The position numbers and the translations under genes are program-made. Shown one piece after another: positions 34,250-42,485 of a stretch of 64,000 nucleotides of DNA. The number at the start of each line of letters is the position of its first letter. Position 1 is the stretch's first letter. Source of the DNA: Planctomycetota bacterium (GTDB lineage Bacteria; Planctomycetota; Phycisphaerae; Phycisphaerales; UBA1924); the NCBI GenBank assembly GCA_030950285.1, contig JAUZRR010000033.1, positions 1 to 64,000 of the forward strand, in the 5' to 3' direction. The notes beneath the pieces are model-generated. The model saw nothing but the letters and a program-made list of their open reading frames with translations, made no database searches and was not told the DNA's origin.

Positions 34250-34380
34250 CCCCGAGAACTTCGCAGGTTTCCGGTTACTGGACTCAACACGCCGTGCTGC
34301 CGGGCCGATGTGGACCCAAGCACGGGAAGATTCGGCCGGCACGGCCTCTCCCGAGCCCAACCTGCTCTCGGGAGGTAACC

Positions 34381-35574
34381 ATGCACGCCGACGCGATCTC
34401 ACACCGCACACGTACCGCCGTTCTCGTTCTGACCGCCGGGCTCGGCGCAGGACTGCTGGCCGGGTGCCACACCCACGACTCCACGATCTACGCCGAGGCA
34501 CAGCCCCCGGCCGAGACCGAAACTGCCGACGCGCCCCAGGTGACCGCCGACCTGATGCTCTTCGGCGAAGAGGAAGGTGCATGGGCTTCGCCCTCGGCGC
34601 TCCCGGCCGATCCGGTCCCGCTCACGGCGTCCCCCGACTCGGCCGACGTGTCGCGGGTGACCACCGCCGAGCAGGGTGCAGACTTTGACCCGACCATCTC
34701 TGCCGACGGCCGCTACATGGTCTTTGCAAGCACCCAGCACAATCTCAACGCCGACATCTATCTCAAACGCACCGGCAGCAAGGTCATCACCCAGCTCACC
34801 AGCGACCCCGCCCGCGACGTGATGCCCTCGATCAGCGCCGACGGCGAGTGGATCGCGTTCGCCAGCGACCGCGTCGCCAACTGGAACATCTACGTCATCC
34901 CCACCACCGGCGGCCGCCCGGTCCAGATCACCTCCAGCCCCACCGCCGAGCTGCACCCGACATGGTCGCCCGACGGCTCCCGCCTCGCATACTCCAAGCT
35001 CGGCAGCAGCTCGGGCAAGTGGGAAATCTGGGTCACCGAGGTCTCCAACACCGCGACCCCCCACTTCATCGGGTACGGGCTCTTCCCCGAGTGGTGCCCC
35101 AAACCCGGCACCGGACCGACCGGCGGCGATCTGCTCCTCTACCAGCGCTCGGCCGAACGCGGCGACCGCGCCTTCGGCATCTGGACTCTCGAATACAAAG
35201 ACGGCGACGTGGGCAACCCCAGCCAGATGGCCGGCAGCGCCACCACCGCGTACATCAACCCCACCTGGTCGCCCGACGGCTCGTATATCGTCTTTGCCTC
35301 GGTCGAACAGCCGCAGGCGGTGCAGTCGATCAACTCGCTCCGCTTCAGCGACAGCGACCTCTGGATGATGTCGGCTGACGGGGCGACCCGGGTCAGCCTG
35401 ACCACCGGCGGGGCGTCGGACCTGATGCCCGCCTGGGGGAGCAACGGCAAGATCTACTTCGTCTCGACCCGTACAGGCAACGACAATATCTGGTCGATGG
35501 ACGCGAGGGAGGCAATGTTCGCCGCCGGGCTGAGTCCATCGCAGCCGTACGCCACCGTGCCCGAAGGCGAGTAG
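34381..35574 (+). CDS. TolB-like beta-propeller lipoprotein
   Basis: 397 aa from ATG 34381, with GGGAGGTAACC immediately upstream. The lipoprotein signal is HRTRTAVLVLTAGLGAGLLAGC (lipobox LAGC). From about residue 90 come repeated PD40/WD40-like blades: FDPTISADGRYMVFAS, VMPSISADGEWIAFASDRVANWNIYV, LHPTWSPDGSRLAYSKLG, INPTWSPDGSYIVFAS, LMPAWGSNGKIYFVSTRTGNDNIW. This resembles the C-terminal propeller of TolB; the TolB N-terminal domain is absent. Probably membrane-tethered in the periplasm. The next gene is another lipoprotein in the same direction 134 bp later. Confidence 0.85.
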   Translation: MHADAISHRTRTAVLVLTAGLGAGLLAGCHTHDSTIYAEAQPPAETETADAPQVTADLMLFGEEEGAWASPSALPADPVPLTASPDSADVSRVTTAEQGADFDPTISADGRYMVFASTQHNLNADIYLKRTGSKVITQLTSDPARDVMPSISADGEWIAFASDRVANWNIYVIPTTGGRPVQITSSPTAELHPTWSPDGSRLAYSKLGSSSGKWEIWVTEVSNTATPHFIGYGLFPEWCPKPGTGPTGGDLLLYQRSAERGDRAFGIWTLEYKDGDVGNPSQMAGSATTAYINPTWSPDGSYIVFASVEQPQAVQSINSLRFSDSDLWMMSADGATRVSLTTGGASDLMPAWGSNGKIYFVSTRTGNDNIWSMDAREAMFAAGLSPSQPYATVPEGE

Positions 35575-35708
35575 ACGAAACCTCGCTGCGGTGTGTAGCC
35601 CGAAGGGGCCGACCGCCGATCAATACATGCCGCGCCGGGTGAAAGAGACCGGCCCGGAACTTGCTTCGCGATGGTGGAATCCTCGCGTATAACCCCCGGC
35701 AGGACGCC

Positions 35709-36524
35709 ATGACAAGTGTACAGACCATGCTCGCAAATACCACACCCGTGCGGTGCGCCGTTCTTGCGCTCGCGGTTTCCCTCGTTTCCTTTCTCGGGTG
35801 CGAGCGTTTCCAGAAGCCCGACGAACTCACGCAGCCTCGGGTGACCCAGGCGCCGTACGACGCCTCTTTGGGTGAGGTGCTCTGGGCGGTCATCCCGCTC
35901 GCGAATGAATCGGGCACCGAACTGGTCGACCCTCTCGTCGTCAGCGACAAACTCGTCGCGGCTGCTGAGGAGGTCCGGGGGGTTCGGGCCGTGCCTCTCA
36001 ACCGCACCCTGCAAGCGATGAACGCGCTCGGGCTCAAGGGTGTACGGACACCGGCCGAGGTCAGGCAACTGGCCGCGGCGATGGGTGTTGACGGGATCAT
36101 CCTCGGCAGCATCACCGCGTACGACCCGTACGACCCGCCGACGATCGGCCTCTCCCTTGCGCTCTATGCAAGGACATCGGCGATGGAATCGTCCGACGCC
36201 GGCTCATCGCTCGATCCGAGAACCCTGACCGCCTCGCCGACCGAGACCCGGCCACCGCCGGCGAGCCTCGGCGATCGGCCCGCCGCGGTCGTGAGCGCCA
36301 ACCTCGACGCCAACGACCACAGCGTGCTGATCGCACTCCGCGAATACGCCGAGGGTCGGCACGACCCGGTCTCGGCCCTGGGCTGGAGACGCTACACCGC
36401 GAGCATGGACCTGTACACGCAGTTTGCAGCCCAGCACCTCGTGGCGGCCCTTGTGGAACAAGAGCACCAACGCCTCGCCCCACCACCGCTGGCCGAAGAC
36501 GACGAAGACCCCCCCGCGCCTTAG
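35709..36524 (+). CDS. Putative lipoprotein, LpoB/CsgG-like fold
   Basis: 271 aa from ATG 35709. Lipoprotein signal MTSVQTMLANTTPVRCAVLALAVSLVSFLGC. The mature domain starts VLWAVIPLANESGTELVDPLVVSDKLVAAAEEVRGVRAVPLNRTLQAMNALGLKGVRTPAEVRQLAAAMGVDGIILGSITAYDPYDPP. That is a beta-alpha pattern of the LpoB/CsgG/TolB-N type (strand with P-(F/L)-x-N-x-S, helix, strand with V-P, helix, GVDGIILGSI). The C-terminal ~90 residues are less ordered and end acidic. It may pair functionally with the preceding propeller lipoprotein, since together they resemble the two halves of TolB. Confidence 0.65.
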   Translation: MTSVQTMLANTTPVRCAVLALAVSLVSFLGCERFQKPDELTQPRVTQAPYDASLGEVLWAVIPLANESGTELVDPLVVSDKLVAAAEEVRGVRAVPLNRTLQAMNALGLKGVRTPAEVRQLAAAMGVDGIILGSITAYDPYDPPTIGLSLALYARTSAMESSDAGSSLDPRTLTASPTETRPPPASLGDRPAAVVSANLDANDHSVLIALREYAEGRHDPVSALGWRRYTASMDLYTQFAAQHLVAALVEQEHQRLAPPPLAEDDEDPPAP

Positions 36525-36573
36525 AGACCGGCTCTGCCCGGCCTCACCAGAAAGGCCGGATCGGAGCAGAAAA

Positions 36574-36870
36574 GTGGCACGGACGCCAGAACACGACACC
36601 CCCAACGAGCACAAGCCGGGAGCGCCCGAGGCGCTGCGAGTCGTCACGCTCATGCACGGGCGGCACCGCTGGCGGTTCAGTTGCCACCACGGCGAAGAAC
36701 GTTCGCTCGTCGCGGCGGTCGCAAGAGCTGCGCTCCGCGGGCAGGGCGGCCTGGACCTCGCCGACGCGGCGATCCTGGCCCGCCGGCTCGACGCGTGGCC
36801 GGCCTCGAACCGCCCGAACGGCCCGAGCCCAGACCCACGACCAGACACCGGACCCACCACCCAGTACTAG
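36574..36870 (+). CDS. Small hypothetical protein before the Xer gene
   Basis: 98 aa from GTG 36574 with GGAGCAGAAAA just upstream. The central segment EALRVVTLMHGRHRWRFSCHHGEERSLVAAVARAALRGQGGLDLADAAILARRLDA suggests a small strand-helix-helix domain, flanked by disordered Pro-rich ends. No known family. It is 37 bp ahead of the Xer recombinase gene, so is likely in the same transcript. Confidence 0.5.
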   Translation: MARTPEHDTPNEHKPGAPEALRVVTLMHGRHRWRFSCHHGEERSLVAAVARAALRGQGGLDLADAAILARRLDAWPASNRPNGPSPDPRPDTGPTTQY

Positions 36871-36907
36871 AAACCCCGCCCCTGCGCGGGCTGCGAACCG
36901 GAGACCG

Positions 36908-37942
36908 ATGATGTCCACTCTGCCGATCACCAAAGCGTTTGCCTCGTACCTCACCGACGAACGCCACTTCAGCCCCTACACCGCACGCTGCTACGGCGCG
37001 GACCTCCGGCAGTACGTCGAGTTCCTGTGCGATGACACCGGGATCGAACTCAACGACGAAGCCGAGCAAGATGCTCTTGCCCGGCGTGAGGCAGCCTCGG
37101 ACAGCACCGGTACCGAGGTCGTCGGATCGATCGGCCCCAAGACCATCACCGAGATCGTCTGCAACGCCGACGCCGACCTGATCCGGCAGTTTCTTGCCCG
37201 CCTGGCTGAGGAGCAATACTCCCCCGCCACCCTGGCCCGCAAGATCGCCACGCTGCGGTCGTTTTACAAGTGGAGCGAACGCCGCGGGCTGGCTTCGACC
37301 AACCCGATGACGCTGATCCGCACGCCGCGCCAGAGCAAGAGACTTCCCAAGGCGATCACCGTCGAACAGGTCGAGAAGTTGCTCTCGGCCCCGAGCCAGG
37401 GCGACGTGCTCGGGCGTCGCGACCGCGCCATGCTCGAGACGCTCTACTCCACCGGCATCCGCGTAAGCGAGCTGGTCGGGCTCAATGTCACCGACCTCGA
37501 CGTGCCGGGCGAGGCGCTCCGGGTCCGGGGCAAGGGCAAGAAGGAACGGCTCGTCCCGCTGGGCACGCACGCCCTCGCGGCGATCGCGTCCTACATCGAG
37601 ATGGTCAACGCCGACAGCAAGCACTCGCAGGCCTGGCAGGGCGACAACCGCCACGAGGCGGCGCTCTTCATCAACAAGCACAGCGGCCGGCTCAGTTCGC
37701 GGTCGGTCCGCCGCAAGCTCGACAAGTATCTCCGCGAGGCCGGGCTCGACTCGACCATCAGCCCGCACACCCTCCGCCACAGCTTTGCGACCCACCTGCT
37801 CGACAACGGTGCCGACCTGCGCAGCGTGCAGGAGTTGCTCGGGCACCAGTCGCTGAGCACCACACAGGTCTACACGCACCTCTCGAGCCAGCGTTTGCAG
37901 GACGCCTACAAGGATGCGCACCCGCGGGCCGAGGCCGGGTGA
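36908..37942 (+). CDS. Tyrosine recombinase XerC/XerD
   Basis: A site-specific recombinase that resolves chromosome dimers at dif, 344 aa (ATG 36908; a second ATG directly follows). N-terminal SAM-like domain ITKAFASYLTDERHFSPYTARCYGADLRQYVEFL, carrying a ~40-residue acidic insert (DDTGIELNDEAEQ...). The catalytic domain has the active-site set: Arg in YSTGIRVSELVGL, Lys in RGKGKKERLVPL, HxxR in SPHTLRHSFATHLL, His in LLGHQSLSTTQVY, and the nucleophile Tyr in TQVYTHLS. Full length and intact, so a housekeeping Xer rather than a decayed integrase; XerC versus XerD is not resolved. Confidence 0.93.
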   Translation: MMSTLPITKAFASYLTDERHFSPYTARCYGADLRQYVEFLCDDTGIELNDEAEQDALARREAASDSTGTEVVGSIGPKTITEIVCNADADLIRQFLARLAEEQYSPATLARKIATLRSFYKWSERRGLASTNPMTLIRTPRQSKRLPKAITVEQVEKLLSAPSQGDVLGRRDRAMLETLYSTGIRVSELVGLNVTDLDVPGEALRVRGKGKKERLVPLGTHALAAIASYIEMVNADSKHSQAWQGDNRHEAALFINKHSGRLSSRSVRRKLDKYLREAGLDSTISPHTLRHSFATHLLDNGADLRSVQELLGHQSLSTTQVYTHLSSQRLQDAYKDAHPRAEAG

Positions 37943-37946
37943 GTGC

Positions 37947-39722
37947 TCAGTCGAAGAGCATGACCTGCGGCATCACCGCCTGGACGGGCTCGTCGCGGAA
38001 GTTGAGCAGCGCCCGCCCGGCGTTGGAGACCTGCCGCCAGGCGCGATCGCCGAGCAGCTCGCGCACCGCCGACGCGATCGCGAGTTCCGACCGCACGGGC
38101 GAGTGCATAAACCCGCCGAGCATCTCGCCGATGATCTCGTCAAAGCCCTTGGGGCCGGGGTAGTTCATCACGTCGTACCGGGTCATGTCGAGCGAGGCGG
38201 CGAGATCGGTGACGGCGTCGTCGAGTGAGCCGAGCTCGTCGATCATGCCCAAGCCGATCGCTCGATCGCCCGTGAACAGTCGGCCCTCGGCGGTGCTGGA
38301 AATGTCGATCCCGGGGCGTCCGGCTTTGACACGGGACACGAAGAGGTCGTAGGTCTCGGTCATCTTTGCCCGGACGAACGCGCGATCGCTTTCGTTCCAC
38401 GGCGTAACGGTCGAGAACAGCCCCGAACGCGGCCCGCGCGAGCGCGACACGATGTTCACGTGCAGCTTCTCGTAGAGCTCGCCCATCGAGAACTTGCCCC
38501 CCACCACGCCGATCGACCCGACGATGCTCGAAGGGTTGGCGTAGATCTTCTCGCCGCCGACCGCGGTGTAGTACCCGCCGGACGCGGCCATCGACCCGAT
38601 GCTGACCCAGACGGGTTTCTCAGCCGCGACCCGCTGCATGCCTTGCCACATGACTTCGCTGGCGATCGCCGACCCGCCGGGTGAATCGATGCGGACGACG
38701 ACACCCTTGATGAGGTCCTCGGCGAGGATGTCCTCGAGCGCACGGCGGATGGTGCGGCTGCCGACCGACTCGCCGCCGAGCAGGCCGCCCGAGGTCGAAT
38801 CGCCGTCGATGATCGTACCAACGATGTGCAACACCGCGATCGTTTCGCCCTTGGGCGAGTGGTCGGGCGGCGTGGTGAGCATGCGGAGCATGGCGAACGG
38901 GTTGGCCGGATCGAGCGCCGTCGAGGTGCTGGGCTCGACATCCGACCACGCGATCTCGTCACCGTAGACCTCTTCAAGGTGTTCGGTGAGCATCGGGAGA
39001 TCGACCACCGCGTCGATGAGGCCGGACTCGATCGCGTCCTCGCCGCCGGAGAGCCACCCGGCTTCCATCGCGGCGTCGAGCTGGGCGTCGCTGAGCGAGA
39101 GATTGTCTTTGAGCGTCGAGCGCATGCCGTCGTAGATGCTGTCGAGCAGTTGATTGATGTTCTGGTCCCAGGGCTCGCTCGGCCCGCTGTTCATGTACAT
39201 CTCGTTGGCGCCCTTGTAGTCGCCGATCTGCACAAAGTCTGCCTTGATGCCGATCCAGTTGAGGGCGTCTTTGAGGAACATCTCCTGCATGTACAATCCG
39301 CTGAGCGACACCATCCCGCCGGCTTGCAGGATCGCTTCGTCGGCGTACGACCCGAGCATGAGTTCGCCGTTGCCGTAGTTTTCGGCAAAGACGTGGACCC
39401 GCTTCCCGGCGGCGCGAATCTCCGCGAGCGCTGCGCCGATCTCCTGAATCTGGCTCGTCGTGAGCGCAGCATCTTTGAGGCGGATGACCAGCGCGTCGGT
39501 CTGCGAATCCTCCGCGACCTCGTGCAGCGCCGCGACGACATCCGCGAGAGTGCCGAAAGAGCCGGAGGCTTCGAGCCACGCCATCGGGCTTGGTTGCTCG
39601 GCGAGGCTGCCTTCGATCTCCATCATCGCCACGTCGGTCTGGGCGTGTGCGGTGCCGCACGCCATCACCGCCGCGACAACTCCAACCGCCATCCCCGCGA
39701 GGGTCCGTGTTCTGCTCTGCAT
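37947..39722 (-). CDS. sppA: Signal peptide peptidase SppA (67-kDa type)
   Basis: 591 aa from ATG 39722. An N-terminal signal or anchor (MQSRTRTLAGMAVGVVAAVMACGTAHAQ) and two tandem crotonase-like protease domains. The catalytic lysine is in QIGDYKGANEMY (K170, first domain) and the serine in VSIGSMAASGGYYTAVGGEKIYA (second domain), with SSIVGSIGV after it, matching the Ser-Lys dyad split of long SppA. It would cleave leftover signal peptides in the membrane. Its stop lies four bases from the convergent Xer stop. Confidence 0.92.
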   Translation of the reverse strand: MQSRTRTLAGMAVGVVAAVMACGTAHAQTDVAMMEIEGSLAEQPSPMAWLEASGSFGTLADVVAALHEVAEDSQTDALVIRLKDAALTTSQIQEIGAALAEIRAAGKRVHVFAENYGNGELMLGSYADEAILQAGGMVSLSGLYMQEMFLKDALNWIGIKADFVQIGDYKGANEMYMNSGPSEPWDQNINQLLDSIYDGMRSTLKDNLSLSDAQLDAAMEAGWLSGGEDAIESGLIDAVVDLPMLTEHLEEVYGDEIAWSDVEPSTSTALDPANPFAMLRMLTTPPDHSPKGETIAVLHIVGTIIDGDSTSGGLLGGESVGSRTIRRALEDILAEDLIKGVVVRIDSPGGSAIASEVMWQGMQRVAAEKPVWVSIGSMAASGGYYTAVGGEKIYANPSSIVGSIGVVGGKFSMGELYEKLHVNIVSRSRGPRSGLFSTVTPWNESDRAFVRAKMTETYDLFVSRVKAGRPGIDISSTAEGRLFTGDRAIGLGMIDELGSLDDAVTDLAASLDMTRYDVMNYPGPKGFDEIIGEMLGGFMHSPVRSELAIASAVRELLGDRAWRQVSNAGRALLNFRDEPVQAVMPQVMLFD

Positions 39723-39741
39723 CGTGTGCTCCTTGGTCGCA

Positions 39742-40146
39742 TCAGCCGTAGCCGAGGCGTTCGAGGTCTTCCTCGTCGAGCCCGAAGTGATGTCCGATCT
39801 CGTGGAGGACCGTGATTCGTATTTCGTCGGCGAGCGCACGCTCGTCGAGCCAACCGCCCGCGGCGCGGACTGTGCCGCGCCGGAAGAGGTGTATCTGCTC
39901 GGGCAACTCGCCCGAGGCTTCGACGCTGCGTTCGAGCACCGAATGCCCGGAATACAGCCCGCACAGCGTACGCGCCTCGGTCGCCCACTGTTCGGGCGGC
40001 ACGTCGAGCGAGCGGAGCAGGCCCGGGGTGGGCTCATCCATGACGATCAGCGGCACCTCGTCAAGCAGCGCCACCACTCGCGCGGGGAGCTCGGCGAGCA
40101 CCGCTTCGAGAAGAGTGTCAAACCTCGCGCGCTCGGCATCGGTCAT
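39742..40146 (-). CDS. Zincin-type metallopeptidase-like protein
   Basis: 134 aa from ATG 40146. The C-terminal half carries ADEIRITVLHEIGHHFGLDEEDLERLGYG, an HExxH-xx-H-type zinc site as in the small bacterial zincin family (DUF1025-like, for example TTHA0227-type). The N-terminal half is helical (TLLEAVLAELPARVVALLDEVPLIVMDEP). Its ATG overlaps the stop of the upstream zinc-ribbon membrane protein (ATGA), so the two are translationally coupled. It lies 19 bp ahead of sppA. Confidence 0.85.
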   Translation of the reverse strand: MTDAERARFDTLLEAVLAELPARVVALLDEVPLIVMDEPTPGLLRSLDVPPEQWATEARTLCGLYSGHSVLERSVEASGELPEQIHLFRRGTVRAAGGWLDERALADEIRITVLHEIGHHFGLDEEDLERLGYG

Positions 40147-41144
40147 GGGCCGACCCCGTCTGCGCCCGTGTCGATCACATCGCCGATTGCTAACGGGCGA
40201 TAGAGCACCGCCGGGAGCAGCCGAATCGTGTCCACCACCGTGCCGAGCACCCCGAGCGTCAGCAGCACCACGCCCAGGCCGACCAGCACCGCCGAGAGCA
40301 ACCCCAGGGGGGCCGCCCAATCCCCCATCAGCCCGACCGCCAGCCCGAGCGCGTCGCCCGTCGCGGCGATGAGCATCGCCGCGATCGTTGCGGCGATGGT
40401 CTGGCGATCCACACGCTTTGAGCGCAGCACGAGCGAACGCAACGCGAGCAACCTCAGGTTTGGTCGCAAGAGCCACGCCCCAAGCGCAAGTGTGAGCCAG
40501 AGGCAGAGACGCTCGACCCGCCACCGAGAGACCGCCGCCTCTTCAACCCACACCGCCAGAAGCGACGAGCCCCACCCCGGAGAGGCGTACAGCCCCACGT
40601 CGGCGTAGAGCTTGACCGAGATCGGGTAGAGGAGCGCGGCGAAGACCGAGGCCGCGATCCGCCGACGCGAGATCCCGCCGTGCGGCCGCACAATCGCCAA
40701 CGCCCCGAGACCCGACGCCCCCAGCGCACCTGCGCCGACCAGCACCAGCGTCACCCGCGCCCCTGCGTCGAGAAAGCCTCCGATGGTGATCCCGGTCCAG
40801 ACCACAAGCCCGATCGCGACTGCCAGCAACGACCCGAGCGACCAGAGCAGCACCCCCGCCGCCACGAGCTTCGGACGCTTGACCGGCTGCAACTCGATCG
40901 CCTGCGGGTCAACCGTCCGCAGCAGCGTCGCCCGAACCGGGAGCCCGCACTCGGGGCAGTTGCCTTTGATACTCAGCCCCTGAAGCTCGTACCGGCATGA
41001 GACGCATCGCAGCGGGCCGGTGAGTTCGTGCGCGATGGGCAGCTCAGAGCCCGAGCCCCAATCATCCCCCGCACCCACCGGCGCGGGGACAGTTCCTCCC
41101 GCGGGTGTGGCTGGGGGTTCGGCTTGGTCTCTGTGCTCCGACAC
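40143..41144 (-). CDS. Membrane protein with N-terminal zinc ribbon
   Basis: 333 aa. Residues 47-70 hold a zinc ribbon, CVSCRYELQGLSIKGNCPECGLPV (two CxxC pairs), a frequent feature of planctomycete membrane proteins. This is followed by about seven hydrophobic segments (KLVAAGVLLWSLGSLLAVAIGLVVW; VTLVLVGAGALGASGLGALAI; TIAATIAAMLIAATGDALGLAVGLM). Function unknown. First gene of a likely three-gene unit with the zincin gene and sppA. Confidence 0.7.
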   Translation of the reverse strand: MSEHRDQAEPPATPAGGTVPAPVGAGDDWGSGSELPIAHELTGPLRCVSCRYELQGLSIKGNCPECGLPVRATLLRTVDPQAIELQPVKRPKLVAAGVLLWSLGSLLAVAIGLVVWTGITIGGFLDAGARVTLVLVGAGALGASGLGALAIVRPHGGISRRRIAASVFAALLYPISVKLYADVGLYASPGWGSSLLAVWVEEAAVSRWRVERLCLWLTLALGAWLLRPNLRLLALRSLVLRSKRVDRQTIAATIAAMLIAATGDALGLAVGLMGDWAAPLGLLSAVLVGLGVVLLTLGVLGTVVDTIRLLPAVLYRPLAIGDVIDTGADGVGP

Positions 41145-41268
41145 CGGGACAACTCTCCTCTGCCCGCGGGCTTCCCTGTTCGCTCAGACGATCATATCGT
41201 CCCCGGGCAACCCGCCATCGGTATACTCCGCGTCCCCACGCCATCGCCGAGCGTGCCCTCCACACACC

Positions 41269-42204
41269 ATGAAGATCAACCCGCAAATCGGACGCCTCAA
41301 AGAGTCTATCGCCAGCGTCTTTGTCGGCAACGATGCGGCGATCGACCGCGTCATCTGTTGCATTCTCGCCCGCGGACACATCCTCATCGAGGACGTCCCC
41401 GGTGTCGGCAAGACCATCCTCGCCGCCTCGATCGCCAAGAGCGTCCGCTGCTCCTTCAGCCGCGTACAACTCACCCCCGACATGCTCCCGGCTGACCTCC
41501 TGGGGGTCACCGTCTACAACCGCGACACCGGCGAGTTCGTCTTCCGCCGCGGGCCGATTTTCGCCAATATCGTCCTCGCCGACGAGATCAACCGCACCAC
41601 CCCCCGCACCCAGACCGCGCTGCTCGAAGCGATGAACGAATCCAGCGTCTCGATCGACGGCACGCCCCACCGGCTCGACCAGCCATTCATGGTCATCGCG
41701 ACGCAGAACCCCTACGACTTCGAGGGCACCTACCCCCTGCCCGAGAACCAGCTCGACCGGTTTCTCATGCGGCTCAGCCTCGGCTACCCCAAGCCCGAGG
41801 ACGAGCGGCAGATCCTCAACACCCGCCCGGCGACCACTGTGCTCGATCAAGTCGAGCCGGTCATCTGCGGCGCTGAACTCGTCGAACTGCAAGCCAAGAC
41901 CGACGAGGTAAAGATCGATTCGGCGATCCTCGACTACATCGTCGGGTTTGCCGCGACCACGCGCGACGACGACCGCCTACGGCTCGGGCTCTCGCCCCGT
42001 GGCTCTCTCGCGCTGGCGCAAGCCGCCCGCGCCACCGCGTTCTTTCACGCCCGCGAGTTCGTCATTCCCGAGGACGTGCTGGACAACATCCACGCGGTGT
42101 GCTCACACCGGATCGTCCCTCGCGCGACCCCCGAGGGCGCAGAGCTTGCCGCCGCCGAGCACATCCTGACGAGCATCGTGCAATCGCTCGAAAGCCCTGT
42201 CTGA
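41269..42204 (+). CDS. MoxR-family AAA+ ATPase
   Basis: 311 aa from ATG 41269. Walker A EDVPGVGKT (K48), Walker B IVLADEINRTTPRTQTALLEAM, sensor 1 FMVIATQNPYDFEGTYPLPENQLDRFLMRL, and sensor 2 in GLSPRGSLALAQAARATAF. The MoxR hallmark ATQNP...G.YPLPE.QLDRF is intact. These ATPases act as chaperones or maturases, usually next to DUF58 and von Willebrand-A genes, but none follow here. The next gene is a CDGSH protein 42 bp away. Confidence 0.95.
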   Translation: MKINPQIGRLKESIASVFVGNDAAIDRVICCILARGHILIEDVPGVGKTILAASIAKSVRCSFSRVQLTPDMLPADLLGVTVYNRDTGEFVFRRGPIFANIVLADEINRTTPRTQTALLEAMNESSVSIDGTPHRLDQPFMVIATQNPYDFEGTYPLPENQLDRFLMRLSLGYPKPEDERQILNTRPATTVLDQVEPVICGAELVELQAKTDEVKIDSAILDYIVGFAATTRDDDRLRLGLSPRGSLALAQAARATAFFHAREFVIPEDVLDNIHAVCSHRIVPRATPEGAELAAAEHILTSIVQSLESPV

Positions 42205-42246
42205 GCCCCACACTTCACCCGCACCCAAACCGAAAGACCAACACCT

Positions 42247-42456
42247 ATGGCCCGCCTTATCCGCAACGAACACACCGGCCCCTACCGCATCGAGCCCGAA
42301 GACTTTCCTGTCGGAAAGCCGATGTTTATCTGCGCGTGTGGACTCTCGAAAAACATGCCCCGTTGTGACGGCTCGCACAAAGCTTGCAAGTCTGAAGAAA
42401 GCGGCAAGGTGTACACCTACGAGGGTGACGATCGCAAGGAAGTCACGGGAATCTGA
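42247..42456 (+). CDS. CDGSH iron-sulfur domain protein
   Basis: 69 aa. The motif FICACGLSKNMPRCDGSHKAC gives the three-Cys, one-His ligand set (CxC, C-DGS-H) for a 2Fe-2S cluster of the mitoNEET type. Short single-domain form, cytoplasmic. Role probably in redox or cluster transfer; nothing in the context specifies it. Confidence 0.92.
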   Translation: MARLIRNEHTGPYRIEPEDFPVGKPMFICACGLSKNMPRCDGSHKACKSEESGKVYTYEGDDRKEVTGI

Positions 42457-42485
42457 ATCGCGTTGTGGCCGGGGTGCAGTTCGCT

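Noticed and set aside
36908-37942. Xer recombinase as a mobile-element integrase
   Set aside because: Full-length housekeeping XerC/D pattern, with no attachment sites or phage genes around it.
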